Positions 53,890 to 63,661 of a stretch of DNA of 64,000 nt are shown here, piece after piece. The notes below the pieces were generated by a model, which saw only the letters and a program-made list of their open reading frames with translations, searched no databases and was not told where the DNA came from. The stretch comes from an uncultured Sedimentitalea sp. (lineage in GTDB: Bacteria > Pseudomonadota > Alphaproteobacteria > Rhodobacterales > Rhodobacteraceae), in assembly GCA_947504115.1 (NCBI GenBank), contig CANNGH010000003.1, positions 372,001 through 436,000 of the forward strand, given 5' to 3'. Each line of letters begins with the position of its first letter. Position 1 is the stretch's first letter. The position numbers and the translations under genes are program-made.

Positions 53890-55130
53890 GCCTTTTCGCG
53901 GACATTCTGACCACGGTTTTCGAACGCCGCTATGCCGGCGCCAGCGGCGACGATCCGCGGCCCATCGGCGACCTTGCGCGCGCGCTGATGGCGGCGCGCG
54001 ACGAGGTGACGGCGATGGAACTGGCCCGCCGCATTCTTGACCGTTACAGCGGCATGGACGACACCGCGCGGCTGGCATTCTTCACCTTCGTCACCGACGA
54101 GATGGATATCGACACCACGGCCGTCAGCACCGCGCTGACCGCGTTCGAATCCGACCGCAGCGCCGAGAATTACGGCGTCCTGATGGCCGCCGCCGAGCCG
54201 CCGCGCCAGGAATTCGCCCGCCGCCTGAACCGCGTGCCGGGGGCCACCGCGCGGCTGGTTCAGATGCGGGGCGATCTGCTGCGCCTGTTGCGCGATCATC
54301 CCGAACTGGCCCGACTGGACATCGACCTGCGGCATCTGCTGCGCTCGTGGTTCAATCGCGGTTTCCTGGTGCTGCGCCCGATCGACTGGGAAAGCCCCGC
54401 CAACGTTCTGCAAAAGATCATCGCCTACGAGGCCGTGCATGCCATCGCCAGCTGGGACGATCTGCGCCGCCGGCTGGAGCCGCCCGACCGGCGCTGTTTC
54501 GCGTTCTTTCATCCGGCGATGCCCGACGATCCGCTGATCTTTGTCGAGGTGGCGCTGACGCGGGGCATTCCCGGCGCGATCGACGATCTGCTGGCCGAGG
54601 GCCGCACGCCGCTGAAGCCGGAACAGGCGGATACGGCGGTGTTCTACTCGATCTCGAACTGTCAGCCGGGGCTGGCGGGGATTTCCTTTGGCAATTCGCT
54701 GATCAAGCAGGTGGTCGCCGATCTGGCCGCCAAATGGCCGCAACTGCGCACCTTCGTCACCCTGTCGCCGATACCGGGCCTTGCCGCCTGGATGGCCGAG
54801 CGTGATCTTGGCGTCCCTGCCGGGACATCCGACGACACGGCCCGCATGCAACGGATCGCGGCACAATACCTGACGGACGTGAAAGATGGCCGCCCCCGCG
54901 ATCCGGTGGCGCGCTTCCATCTGGGCAACGGGGCCGAGATCCACGACATCCACACGGACGCCGATCCGTCCCCGACGGGACGCGCGCAATCGCATGGGGT
55001 GATGGTGAACTATCTCTATGACCCGGCGCGCATCGCCCGCAATCTGGAAAGTTTCGCGGCGGGCAAGCCGGTGACCAGCCGCCGGGTGCAATCCCTCGCG
55101 CGGCAGGCAGACAGGAAAGAGCCGACATGA
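53886..55130 (+). CDS. matA: Malonyl-CoA decarboxylase
   Basis: The 414-aa enzyme turns malonyl-CoA into acetyl-CoA and CO2. It has the MCD pattern: the helical N-terminal domain, then SNCQPGLAGISFGNSLIKQV, the catalytic Ser in VTLSPIPGLAAW, and the catalytic His in FHLGNGAEIHDI. I chose the GTG at 53886 because it overlaps the dctM stop; the upstream ATG at 53829 lies inside dctM. The stop overlaps the matB start (ATGA). With MatB and the TRAP genes it makes a complete malonate-to-acetyl-CoA route. Confidence 0.93.
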   Translation: MSLFADILTTVFERRYAGASGDDPRPIGDLARALMAARDEVTAMELARRILDRYSGMDDTARLAFFTFVTDEMDIDTTAVSTALTAFESDRSAENYGVLMAAAEPPRQEFARRLNRVPGATARLVQMRGDLLRLLRDHPELARLDIDLRHLLRSWFNRGFLVLRPIDWESPANVLQKIIAYEAVHAIASWDDLRRRLEPPDRRCFAFFHPAMPDDPLIFVEVALTRGIPGAIDDLLAEGRTPLKPEQADTAVFYSISNCQPGLAGISFGNSLIKQVVADLAAKWPQLRTFVTLSPIPGLAAWMAERDLGVPAGTSDDTARMQRIAAQYLTDVKDGRPRDPVARFHLGNGAEIHDIHTDADPSPTGRAQSHGVMVNYLYDPARIARNLESFAAGKPVTSRRVQSLARQADRKEPT

Positions 55131-56644
55131 ACCCGCTTTACGACAACCTTTTCGGACGCCACGAAGGCAGCGCCGCGCCGTTCCTGCACCTGCCATCGGG
55201 CGATACGATCACCTATGGCGCCTTTGTCGAGCGCGCCGCGCGGATGGGGGCGGCGTTGCGCGCCATGGGCCTGAACCCCGGCGACCGTCTGGCGGCGCAG
55301 GTCGAGAAATCGCCCGATGCCGTGGCGCTGTTCGCCGCCTGCACTTCGCAGGGCATCATATTGCTGCCGCTGAACACCGCCTACACGCCCGCCGAACTGG
55401 ATTATTTCGTCACCGATTCCGGCGCGCGGATGCTGCTGGCCGATCCGGCAAAGGCGGATGCGCTGGGCGAGGTGGCCGCGCAATCGGGCGCGCGTCTGGA
55501 AACGCTGGGAACACAGGGCGACGGCACGCTGGCCGAAGCAACCGACGCCGCCGCCCCCGCCGCGCCAGAGCCGCGCGGCGAACAGGATCTGGCCGCGTTT
55601 CTATATACCTCGGGCACCACCGGGCGTTCCAAGGGCGCGATGCTCAGCCAGGAGAACCTGCTGTCGAACGCGCGCACGCTGACGGATTACTGGCGCTTCA
55701 CCGACAGCGACGTGCTGCTGCATGCGCTGCCGATCTTTCACACCCACGGCCTGTTCGTGGCGATCAACGTCACGCTGATCGCGGGCGGGTCGATGATCTT
55801 CCTGCCGCGCTTCGACGTCGATGCGGTGCTGGAGGCGCTGCCGCGCGCGACGTCGATGATGGGCGTGCCGACATTCTATACCCGTCTGCTGGCCGATGAG
55901 CGGTTCACCCGCGATGTCGGCGGCCATCTGCGCCTTTACACCAGCGGCAGCGCGCCGATGCTGGAGGAAACCCATCATCGGTTCGAACAGCGGATCGGCC
56001 AGAGCATCCTTGAACGCTATGGCATGACCGAAACCAACATGAGCACGTCGAACCCCTATGACGGCGAGCGCCGCCCCGGCACCGTCGGCTTTCCGCTGCC
56101 GGGGGTCGAACTGCGCATCTGCACGCCCGGCACCGAGGACGAGGTGCCGACCGGCGAAACCGGCATGATCGAGGTGCGCGGCCCCAACGTGTTTCAGGGC
56201 TATTGGCAGATGCCCGAGAAAACCGCCGATGAGTTGCGCGCCAACGGCTGGTTCATCACCGGCGATCTGGGGACGCGGGACGCGGACGGATATGTGACCA
56301 TCGTGGGGCGCGACAAGGATCTGGTGATCTCGGGGGGCTACAACATCTATCCGCGCGAGGTCGAACAGGTGATCGACGCCCAGCCCGGCGTGCTGGAATC
56401 GGCGGTGATCGGCGTGCCCCATCCCGACATGGGCGAGGGGCTGGTGGCGGTGATCGTCCCGCGCCCCGGCGAAACGCCGGACGGGGCCGCCATCGCCGCC
56501 GCCGTCTCCACCCAACTGGCCAGGTTCAAGCAGCCGCGCGCTTACGTGACCGCGCCGCAACTGCCGCGCAACACCATGGGCAAGGTGCAAAAGGCCGAAC
56601 TGCGCCGCGAACATGCGGATGCCTTTGCCGGGCGCGCCTCGTGA
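55127..56644 (+). CDS. matB: Malonyl-CoA synthetase
   Basis: The 505-aa ANL-family ligase makes malonyl-CoA from malonate, CoA and ATP. The AMP-binding P-loop is YTSGTTGRSKGAML, followed by LPIFHTHGLFVAINVTL (the MatB-type HTHGL with the malonate-binding Arg downstream), ERYGMTETNM and GRDKDLVISGGYNIYPREVE, and the C-terminal Lys in NTMGKVQKAELR. Length and wording match MatB rather than acetyl-CoA or long-chain ligases. It is the last gene of the malonate operon. Confidence 0.95.
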   Translation: MNPLYDNLFGRHEGSAAPFLHLPSGDTITYGAFVERAARMGAALRAMGLNPGDRLAAQVEKSPDAVALFAACTSQGIILLPLNTAYTPAELDYFVTDSGARMLLADPAKADALGEVAAQSGARLETLGTQGDGTLAEATDAAAPAAPEPRGEQDLAAFLYTSGTTGRSKGAMLSQENLLSNARTLTDYWRFTDSDVLLHALPIFHTHGLFVAINVTLIAGGSMIFLPRFDVDAVLEALPRATSMMGVPTFYTRLLADERFTRDVGGHLRLYTSGSAPMLEETHHRFEQRIGQSILERYGMTETNMSTSNPYDGERRPGTVGFPLPGVELRICTPGTEDEVPTGETGMIEVRGPNVFQGYWQMPEKTADELRANGWFITGDLGTRDADGYVTIVGRDKDLVISGGYNIYPREVEQVIDAQPGVLESAVIGVPHPDMGEGLVAVIVPRPGETPDGAAIAAAVSTQLARFKQPRAYVTAPQLPRNTMGKVQKAELRREHADAFAGRAS

Positions 56645-56754
56645 TCGACCACGCCGGTGCCTGCCGCCGGTAAGTTGTGTTTGACATGCATCTATCGTCG
56701 TCGTTCCATTGGGACGGGCTAAATCGTCGATGAAGCGATCAGAGGAGGTGTGAC

Positions 56755-58047
56755 ATGTTGGAAGATAATCAGCCAAGGCAAACCGGTGAGGACAGCGAGA
56801 GCCGGAACGAGCAACCCGCGTCGTCCGCGCGGCGGTCCTTTCTCAGGACAACCGGCCTTTCGACACTGGGGGCGATGGTGGGCATGACCATTCCGTTCGA
56901 GGGCAACATGCCCTTCGGCGTCGTTCCGGTGATGGCGCAGGACAGCGGCGAAGATCTGATGTCGGGCAAGTCCGGTTTGACGTTGCTGGGTGACCGTCCG
57001 CTCAACGCGGAGACGCCGGCGCATCTGCTGGATGACGACGTGACGCCCTACGAGCGGATGTTCGTGCGCATGAACGGGCTGGTGCCGCAGACCGCGCTGG
57101 ATCAGGACGCCGAAGGCTGGACGCTGGCCATCGATGGCGAGGTCGAAACGCCGCTGGAACTGTCCATCGACGATCTCAAATCGCAGTTCGAGACCGTGAC
57201 CAACCGCCTCGTGATCGAGTGCGGCGGCAACGGGCGCGCGTTCTTCAATCCCGGCGCGTCGGGCAACCAGTGGACGACCGGTGCGGTGGGCTGCCCGGAA
57301 TGGACCGGTGTGCGCCTGGCGGATGTCCTGAACAAGGCCGGGATCAAGGACAGCGCCGTCTATACCGCCCATTACGGCAACGATCCGCACCTGTCGGGCG
57401 ATCCCGACAAGAACCCGATCTCGCGCGGGGTGCCCATCGAGAAGGCGCTGGAAGAGGGTGGCATGATCGCATGGGAGATGAACGGCGAACCGATCCCGGC
57501 CTTTCATGGGTTTCCGCTGCGCCTGATCGTGCCGGGCTATCCCGGCTCGGCCTCGCAGAAATACCTCACGCGGATCTGGATACGCGATCAGGTGCATGAC
57601 GGCGCCAAGATGACGGGCTATTCCTACCGCCTGCCCGAACATCCCGTCGCGCCGGGCACCGAGGTGCCGGAATCCGATATGGTGATAATGACCGTGATGC
57701 CGGTCAAGTCGCTGATCACCTTCCCCGAGACCGGGACCGAGGTTGCAACCGGCGAACCGACCGAGGTGCGCGGTCACGCCTGGGCGGGCAACGGTGATGT
57801 GCAGGCGATGGACGTGTCGATCGACTTTGGCCAGACGTGGCAGAAGGCCGAACTGGACCCGGCGCCGAACCTCTATTCCTGGCAACGCTGGCGCGCCGAT
57901 GTCACCCTGCCCGAAACCGGCTATTACGAGGTCTGGGCACGGGCAACCGACAAGGACGGCGTCATGCAGCCGCCGGTCGTTCCGGGCTGGAACCCGCGCG
58001 GCTATGGCAACAACATGCAGCACCGCATCGCGCTGGTCGCGACCTGA
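56755..58047 (+). CDS. Periplasmic sulfite dehydrogenase molybdopterin subunit (SorA/SorT-like)
   Basis: The 430-aa precursor has a Tat signal (ARRSFLRTTGLSTLGAMVGM). The oxidoreductase Moco domain carries the Mo-ligand Cys in VIECGGNGRAFFNP, and the C-terminal dimerisation (Ig-like) domain has RGHAWAGNG and SIDFGQTWQKAELDP. It should oxidise sulfite to sulfate and pass electrons to the cytochrome c encoded next. It could also be a SoxC-type protein, but no other sox genes are present. Confidence 0.9.
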   Translation: MLEDNQPRQTGEDSESRNEQPASSARRSFLRTTGLSTLGAMVGMTIPFEGNMPFGVVPVMAQDSGEDLMSGKSGLTLLGDRPLNAETPAHLLDDDVTPYERMFVRMNGLVPQTALDQDAEGWTLAIDGEVETPLELSIDDLKSQFETVTNRLVIECGGNGRAFFNPGASGNQWTTGAVGCPEWTGVRLADVLNKAGIKDSAVYTAHYGNDPHLSGDPDKNPISRGVPIEKALEEGGMIAWEMNGEPIPAFHGFPLRLIVPGYPGSASQKYLTRIWIRDQVHDGAKMTGYSYRLPEHPVAPGTEVPESDMVIMTVMPVKSLITFPETGTEVATGEPTEVRGHAWAGNGDVQAMDVSIDFGQTWQKAELDPAPNLYSWQRWRADVTLPETGYYEVWARATDKDGVMQPPVVPGWNPRGYGNNMQHRIALVAT

Positions 58048-58112
58048 TGCCTTTTCCGTCCCGGCGGGATGTTCCGTCGGGACGGCCTTAAGCAATTCCG
58101 ACGGAACGAACC

Positions 58113-58517
58113 ATGACCTATTTCAGCACCATGGGCGGATATATCGCGGTCGCGAGCATGTTTCTGGCCGCGCCCGCCTTCGCGCAGGGCTATGACCCCA
58201 TGGCGGCGATGCGCCAGCCTCCCGCCACGATGCAGGACGGCGACGAAGCCGTGCAACTCGATCCGGAGCTGGGCAACCTGCCGGATACGGAAGGCGCGGA
58301 AGAGACCTATTACCAGTGCACCGCCTGCCATTCGACCGCGATCATCAAGCAGCAGCGGCTGACCGACGCGCGCTGGGATTATCTCTGGACCTGGATGGTC
58401 GAGGATCAGGGCATGTATGATCCCGAGGACGGGACCAGGGAAACGGTGCTGTCATATCTCAAGCGGCATTTCTCGTCCGAACCTCGCCCGGCGGAGTCCG
58501 AGGGCGCCTCAGACTGA
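58113..58517 (+). CDS. Monoheme cytochrome c, sulfite dehydrogenase subunit (SorB-like)
   Basis: The 134-aa precursor has a signal peptide (GGYIAVASMFLAAPAFAQG) and one heme c site, CTACHS, in YYQCTACHSTAIIKQQRL. It ends with a distal-ligand region (WTWMVEDQGMYDPE, probable axial Met). It lies 65 bases after the sulfite dehydrogenase gene and has the expected size of its redox partner. Its 3' end overlaps the convergent cyclodeaminase gene by 9 bases. Confidence 0.88.
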   Translation: MTYFSTMGGYIAVASMFLAAPAFAQGYDPMAAMRQPPATMQDGDEAVQLDPELGNLPDTEGAEETYYQCTACHSTAIIKQQRLTDARWDYLWTWMVEDQGMYDPEDGTRETVLSYLKRHFSSEPRPAESEGASD

Positions 58518-59453
58518 AGCGAGGATCGCGCGGGCGGTCATCAAGTCCAGATGTGCCCCGCCGCCGTTCTTGAATACGGTGATATCCTCCGGTGCGGTAC
58601 GGCCCGGCGTTCCGGCCGTCAGATCGTAAAGATCGCCCAGCACGTCCGATGGCGCGATGGCACCGCTGGCCAGCGGGATCATCAATTCTCCGATATGGTT
58701 CATCGTCGTGTCGCGGCTGTCCACGAACAGGCGGGCCTTTTGCAGCAGCGCATCGTCGGCCTCGCGCATCTCGGCGCGGAAGGCGCCGACCAGGTCGACA
58801 TGGGTGCCGGGGTGCACCCAGTCGCCGAACAGCACCGGATCATGCGACATGGTGGCGGTGGTCACGATATCGGCGTCGCCAAGCGCGTCGCGCAGGTCGT
58901 CTGTCGCTGTAACTGCGACATTGGGCATAGTCAGTGCGTCGGCCAGCGCCGTGGCCTTGCCGGCGGTGCGGTTCCAGATCAGCACGCGGTCGATTTTCGG
59001 AAAGACCGCACAATACGCCCCTATCGCCGTGCGCGCCACGTTGCCCGCGCCCATGACCAGCAGCGTGCGGCTGTCCCCGTGCGCCAGATATTGCGCGCCC
59101 AGGACCGAATCGGCCGCCGTCTTGAGGTCGGTCAACAGCGCGCTGTCGATGGTCGCCTCCAGCGCGCCTGTCTGCGGATCGAAGACCAGCATCGCGCCCT
59201 GCACCGAGGGCAGACCACGTTCGGCATTGCTCCGCGTCACGGTCACGCTTTTCACCCCCGAACCCAACCCATCGATCCAGGCGGCGCGGCTGAGCAGCGA
59301 TTGCTCGGGTGGGCCCAGCACCACATCGGAAACCTGCGCCCGTTCCATCGCATGCCCACGCTTCAGCGCATCGACGAAATGCGGCCAGTCGACGGTACTG
59401 CCGAAACTGTCGCGCGTGATCATGCGCGGCGCGGGGGAACCTGTCGGGGTCAT
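58509..59453 (-). CDS. Ornithine cyclodeaminase/mu-crystallin family dehydrogenase
   Basis: The 314-aa NAD(P)-dependent protein has the family's substrate-binding GSGVKSVTVTRSN and the Rossmann motif VMGAGNVARTAIGAYC, followed by VDLVGAFRAEMREAD. Members act as ornithine cyclodeaminase, alanine dehydrogenase or ketimine reductase, and the sequence does not decide which. The ATG at 59453 has an AGAGG site; a much longer frame upstream overlaps the FAH gene antisense and is rejected. Confidence 0.9.
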   Translation of the reverse strand: MTPTGSPAPRMITRDSFGSTVDWPHFVDALKRGHAMERAQVSDVVLGPPEQSLLSRAAWIDGLGSGVKSVTVTRSNAERGLPSVQGAMLVFDPQTGALEATIDSALLTDLKTAADSVLGAQYLAHGDSRTLLVMGAGNVARTAIGAYCAVFPKIDRVLIWNRTAGKATALADALTMPNVAVTATDDLRDALGDADIVTTATMSHDPVLFGDWVHPGTHVDLVGAFRAEMREADDALLQKARLFVDSRDTTMNHIGELMIPLASGAIAPSDVLGDLYDLTAGTPGRTAPEDITVFKNGGGAHLDLMTARAILASV

Positions 59454-59585
59454 GGCGTTGCCTCTCGTGCTGTGCCCGCGCAGGCGACCATGCGGGCGGT
59501 TTGGCGTCAAGCCCCGCAACCGCCCCTTGGCGCGGGGCCAAACCTTGTTATTGTGCCGCCAACCGCCATCGAGGAAGGGCATGAC

Positions 59586-60434
59586 ATGAGATTGCTGCGT
59601 TATGGAGAACCCGGCGCCGAGAAACCCGGCCTGCTGGACGAGCAGGACATCATCCGCGACCTGTCGGGCGAGGTGCGCGACATCACCGGCGACATGCTGG
59701 ACGACGACACGCTGGCGCGGCTGCGCGATCTGGACCCGTCCAGGCTGCCCAAGGTCGAGGGCAACCCGCGCATCGGCCCCTGCGTCGGCGATATCGGCAA
59801 GTTCCTGTGCATCGGGCTGAACTATTCCGACCACGCCGCCGAGACCGGCATGAAGATTCCGGAATATCCGATCCTGTTTCTCAAGGCCAATTCCGCGATC
59901 GTCGGGCCCAACGATACGGTGAGCCTTCCGCGCGGCTCCCGCAGGTCGGATTGGGAGGTGGAACTGGGCGTGGTGATCGGCAAGCCCGCGAAATACATCT
60001 CCGAGGACGAGGCGCTGGATTACGTCGCCGGATACTGCATCGTCAATGATGTGAGCGAGCGCCGATTCCAGGGCAAGCTGAGCGGCCAGTGGACCAAGGG
60101 CAAATCCTGCGACACGTTCGGCCCGGTGGGGCCGTGGCTGGTGACGCGCGACGAGATTCCCGACCCCCAGTTCCTGAATCTGTCGCTGGATCTGAACGGC
60201 GAGACGATGCAGAACGGCACGACGTCGAACATGATCTTCAGCGTGGCGCAGATCATCGCGCACCTGTCCGACCTGATGACGCTGCATCCCGGCGACCTGA
60301 TCGCCACCGGCACGCCCGCGGGTGTGGGCATGGGTATGAAGCCCGAACCGGTCTTCCTGAAATCCGGCGACCGCATGGAGCTGCGCATCGACAAGCTGGG
60401 CCAGCAGAACCAGAACGTCACGCAAGACCCGTGA
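59586..60434 (+). CDS. Fumarylacetoacetate-hydrolase family protein
   Basis: The 282-aa protein has the FAH core with metal ligands in KANSAIVGPND, DWEVELGVVIGK (Glu-x-Glu) and YCIVNDVSER, and the C-terminal GDLIATGTPAGVGMG. Relatives are acylpyruvate hydrolases or oxaloacetate decarboxylases. A GAGGAAGG ribosome site precedes the ATG at 59586. The stop overlaps the rnhB start by one base (TGATG). Confidence 0.93.
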   Translation: MRLLRYGEPGAEKPGLLDEQDIIRDLSGEVRDITGDMLDDDTLARLRDLDPSRLPKVEGNPRIGPCVGDIGKFLCIGLNYSDHAAETGMKIPEYPILFLKANSAIVGPNDTVSLPRGSRRSDWEVELGVVIGKPAKYISEDEALDYVAGYCIVNDVSERRFQGKLSGQWTKGKSCDTFGPVGPWLVTRDEIPDPQFLNLSLDLNGETMQNGTTSNMIFSVAQIIAHLSDLMTLHPGDLIATGTPAGVGMGMKPEPVFLKSGDRMELRIDKLGQQNQNVTQDP

Positions 60435-61066
60435 TGACGGCGCCCGATTTCCACCACGAGTCCGATTTGCGCGCCCTCGGCCATCTGCGCATCGCCGGGG
60501 TGGACGAGGTCGGGCGCGGGCCGCTCGCCGGGCCGGTGACGGCGGCGGCTGTGGTTCTGGACATCGCCATGATCCCGCCGGGGATGAACGATTCCAAGAA
60601 ACTGACTGCCGCAACGCGCGCCGCGCTGTCCACGCAGATTCACGCGGTTGCCGAAGTGTCCATCGCCCATGCCAGCGTGGCCGAGATCGACGAGATCAAC
60701 ATCCTGCGCGCCAGCCACCTGGCGATGGTCCGCGCCATAGCCGCGCTAAGCCCCGCACCGGATTTCGTGCTGATCGACGGCAACATGATCCCCGCCGGGC
60801 TTGCCCTCCCGGCGCGCGCGGTGATCGGCGGCGACGGCTGTTGCCTGTCGATCGCGGCGGCCTCGATCGTGGCGAAAACCTGCCGCGATGCGCTGATGGT
60901 GGATTTGGCGCAACAGCATCCCGGCTATGGCTGGGAATCCAACATGGGATACGGATCGAAAAGCCACAGAGAGGCGCTCCGAAATCTCGGTGTCACCCCA
61001 CACCATAGGCGATCCTTCAAACCAGTACACAATATATTGTATCAAGACGAAACTGTAAGTGCCTGA
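60434..61066 (+). CDS. rnhB: Ribonuclease HII
   Basis: The 210-aa enzyme removes RNA, including single ribonucleotides, from DNA hybrids. The RNase HII signature IAGVDEVGRGPLAGPV holds the DEDD catalytic Asp-Glu and the GRG ribonucleotide sensor; FVLIDGN gives the third acid, and MGYGSKSHREAL gives the conserved Tyr/Gly-rich loop. It overlaps the FAH gene and precedes ccrM, the usual rnhB-ccrM order in alphaproteobacteria. Confidence 0.96.
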   Translation: MTAPDFHHESDLRALGHLRIAGVDEVGRGPLAGPVTAAAVVLDIAMIPPGMNDSKKLTAATRAALSTQIHAVAEVSIAHASVAEIDEINILRASHLAMVRAIAALSPAPDFVLIDGNMIPAGLALPARAVIGGDGCCLSIAAASIVAKTCRDALMVDLAQQHPGYGWESNMGYGSKSHREALRNLGVTPHHRRSFKPVHNILYQDETVSA

Positions 61067-62260
<1,194 letters not shown>

Positions 62261-62319
62261 CAGGCTCCCCAGCGACAGTTTACCGCCGGACGCCCGTCAT
62301 TGCGGGGCGTCCCACCTGT

Positions 62320-62348
62320 GCCCCGCCAGCGATGGCGGGGCATTTTTT
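62320..62348 (+). terminator. Rho-independent terminator after ccrM
   Basis: An 8-bp perfect stem GCCCCGCC / GGCGGGGC (62320-62327 and 62334-62341) with loop AGCGAT is followed by a run of six T (62343-62348). Confidence 0.9.
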
Positions 62349-62358
62349 GTGCAAGCGC

Positions 62359-62460
62359 CTATAGCATTGCTTGCACAAGCCACGATGCAACGACCGCCAG
62401 CGGAAACTGCGCAAGTGCGCCGGCAGCGAGCAGCCCCGTCAGCGTCCTTGGTGTCAGCAT
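62359..62460 (-). CDS. Possible 33-aa hydrophobic peptide in a coupled series after alkB
   Basis: The frame gives MLTPRTLTGLLAAGALAQFP and ends WLVQAML, a single hydrophobic helix. Its ATG overlaps the stop of a 28-codon frame (62454-62540) as ATGCTGA. That frame's ATG in turn overlaps the alkB stop as ATGA. The chain of overlaps suggests coupled translation, but the two frames could equally be one decayed membrane-protein gene split by a frameshift. Confidence 0.3.
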   Translation of the reverse strand: MLTPRTLTGLLAAGALAQFPLAVVASWLVQAML

Positions 62461-62536
62461 CCCGGTTTCCAGCGTGGGTCTTCGGCGTTGTGTATCGCAA
62501 AGGCCGCGACCATGGTGCAGGCAAGCGCGCGCATGG

Positions 62537-63649
62537 TCATCGCGGCATCGGGGTCAGCGCCTTGTTATACGGCTTCCAATCCGTGATCTCAGGATAATGC
62601 CGCGCCCGCCAGCGCCGCACACGCGGGTTCATCACGCGGCGCCAGAGGGGCGGGACCATCGCCGCCGCGGTCATCACCGGATAGCCGTAGGGCAGTTGCG
62701 GGGCCGTGTCCTCATCATGGTTCTGGAGCAGCGGAAAGCGGCGGCCCGGTTTGTAGTGGTGGTCGGAATGGCGTTGCAGGTTGATCAGCAGCCAGTTCGA
62801 CGCCTTGTGCGCGGCGTTCCAGGAATGGCGGGGCAGGACGTGCTCATACCGCCCGTCGCCCAGATGTTTTCGGGTCAGGCCGTAATGCTCGATGTAATTC
62901 ACCAGTTCCAGTTGCCAGATCGCGACCCCGGCCTGCACCAGAAACAGTCCCAGACCGGCCCAGCCGCCAAGCGCGAAGGCCAGCAGCAGCATCGCGCCCT
63001 GCAACGTCCAGTAGCGCCAGAACGGGTTAAGCCGATTGCTCCAGAGAAGTCCCCTGCGCGCCAGCATGTCGCGCTCGGCGCGAAAGGCCGAGATCAGCGA
63101 TTGCCGCAGGACGCGGGGATAGAAGCGGTGGAAGCTTTCGTTGTAGCGCGCCGTGACCGCATCGCGCGGGGTGCCGACATGGCGGTGATGCACCAGCAAA
63201 TGTTCGGATCGGAAATGCGAATAGAGCACCATCGCCAGCAGCAGGTCGGCCAGTGCGCGCTCGAACCGGCTTTGCTGGTGCATCAATTCGTGGCTGTAAT
63301 TGATCCCGATGGTTCCGGTCAGCACGCCGACGCCGAAGAACAGCGCGATCTTTTCCCAGCCCGCCAGATGGCCGGCATGGGTGACATACCAGATCAGACC
63401 GAACAGGGTTACAGCCTGCGCCGGCACCCAGAGCGTGGTCAGCGCAACATGCCATGTCAGGTCGTCGTCGGGCGTATCGGGGTCGGCGTTGTCCAGATTC
63501 AGCCCCAGCAGCCCGTCCAGCGCGGCGAACAGATACCACGTCACCAACGGCACAAGGAGCAACGTCCAGCCGCCATGCGTGGCGGCCATCCATGCCAGCG
63601 GGATCAGAAGAAAACTCAGCCAGAAGGGCAGGGCGCCGCGCCAATCCAT
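62537..63649 (-). CDS. alkB: Alkane 1-monooxygenase-like membrane di-iron hydroxylase
   Basis: The 370-aa membrane protein has the histidine clusters of the AlkB family: HELMHQ, then EHLLVHHRHVGTP, and LQRHSDHHYKPGRRF near the C-terminus, plus the AlkB-type NYIEHYGL. It would hydroxylate terminal carbons of alkanes or related chains using rubredoxin electrons. I chose the ATG at 63649, which has GGAG 6 bases upstream; the ATG at 63655 touches that site. It follows mutY by 12 bases on the same strand. No rubredoxin gene is in view. Confidence 0.9.
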   Translation of the reverse strand: MDWRGALPFWLSFLLIPLAWMAATHGGWTLLLVPLVTWYLFAALDGLLGLNLDNADPDTPDDDLTWHVALTTLWVPAQAVTLFGLIWYVTHAGHLAGWEKIALFFGVGVLTGTIGINYSHELMHQQSRFERALADLLLAMVLYSHFRSEHLLVHHRHVGTPRDAVTARYNESFHRFYPRVLRQSLISAFRAERDMLARRGLLWSNRLNPFWRYWTLQGAMLLLAFALGGWAGLGLFLVQAGVAIWQLELVNYIEHYGLTRKHLGDGRYEHVLPRHSWNAAHKASNWLLINLQRHSDHHYKPGRRFPLLQNHDEDTAPQLPYGYPVMTAAAMVPPLWRRVMNPRVRRWRARHYPEITDWKPYNKALTPMPR

Positions 63650-63661
63650 CGACATCTCCGT

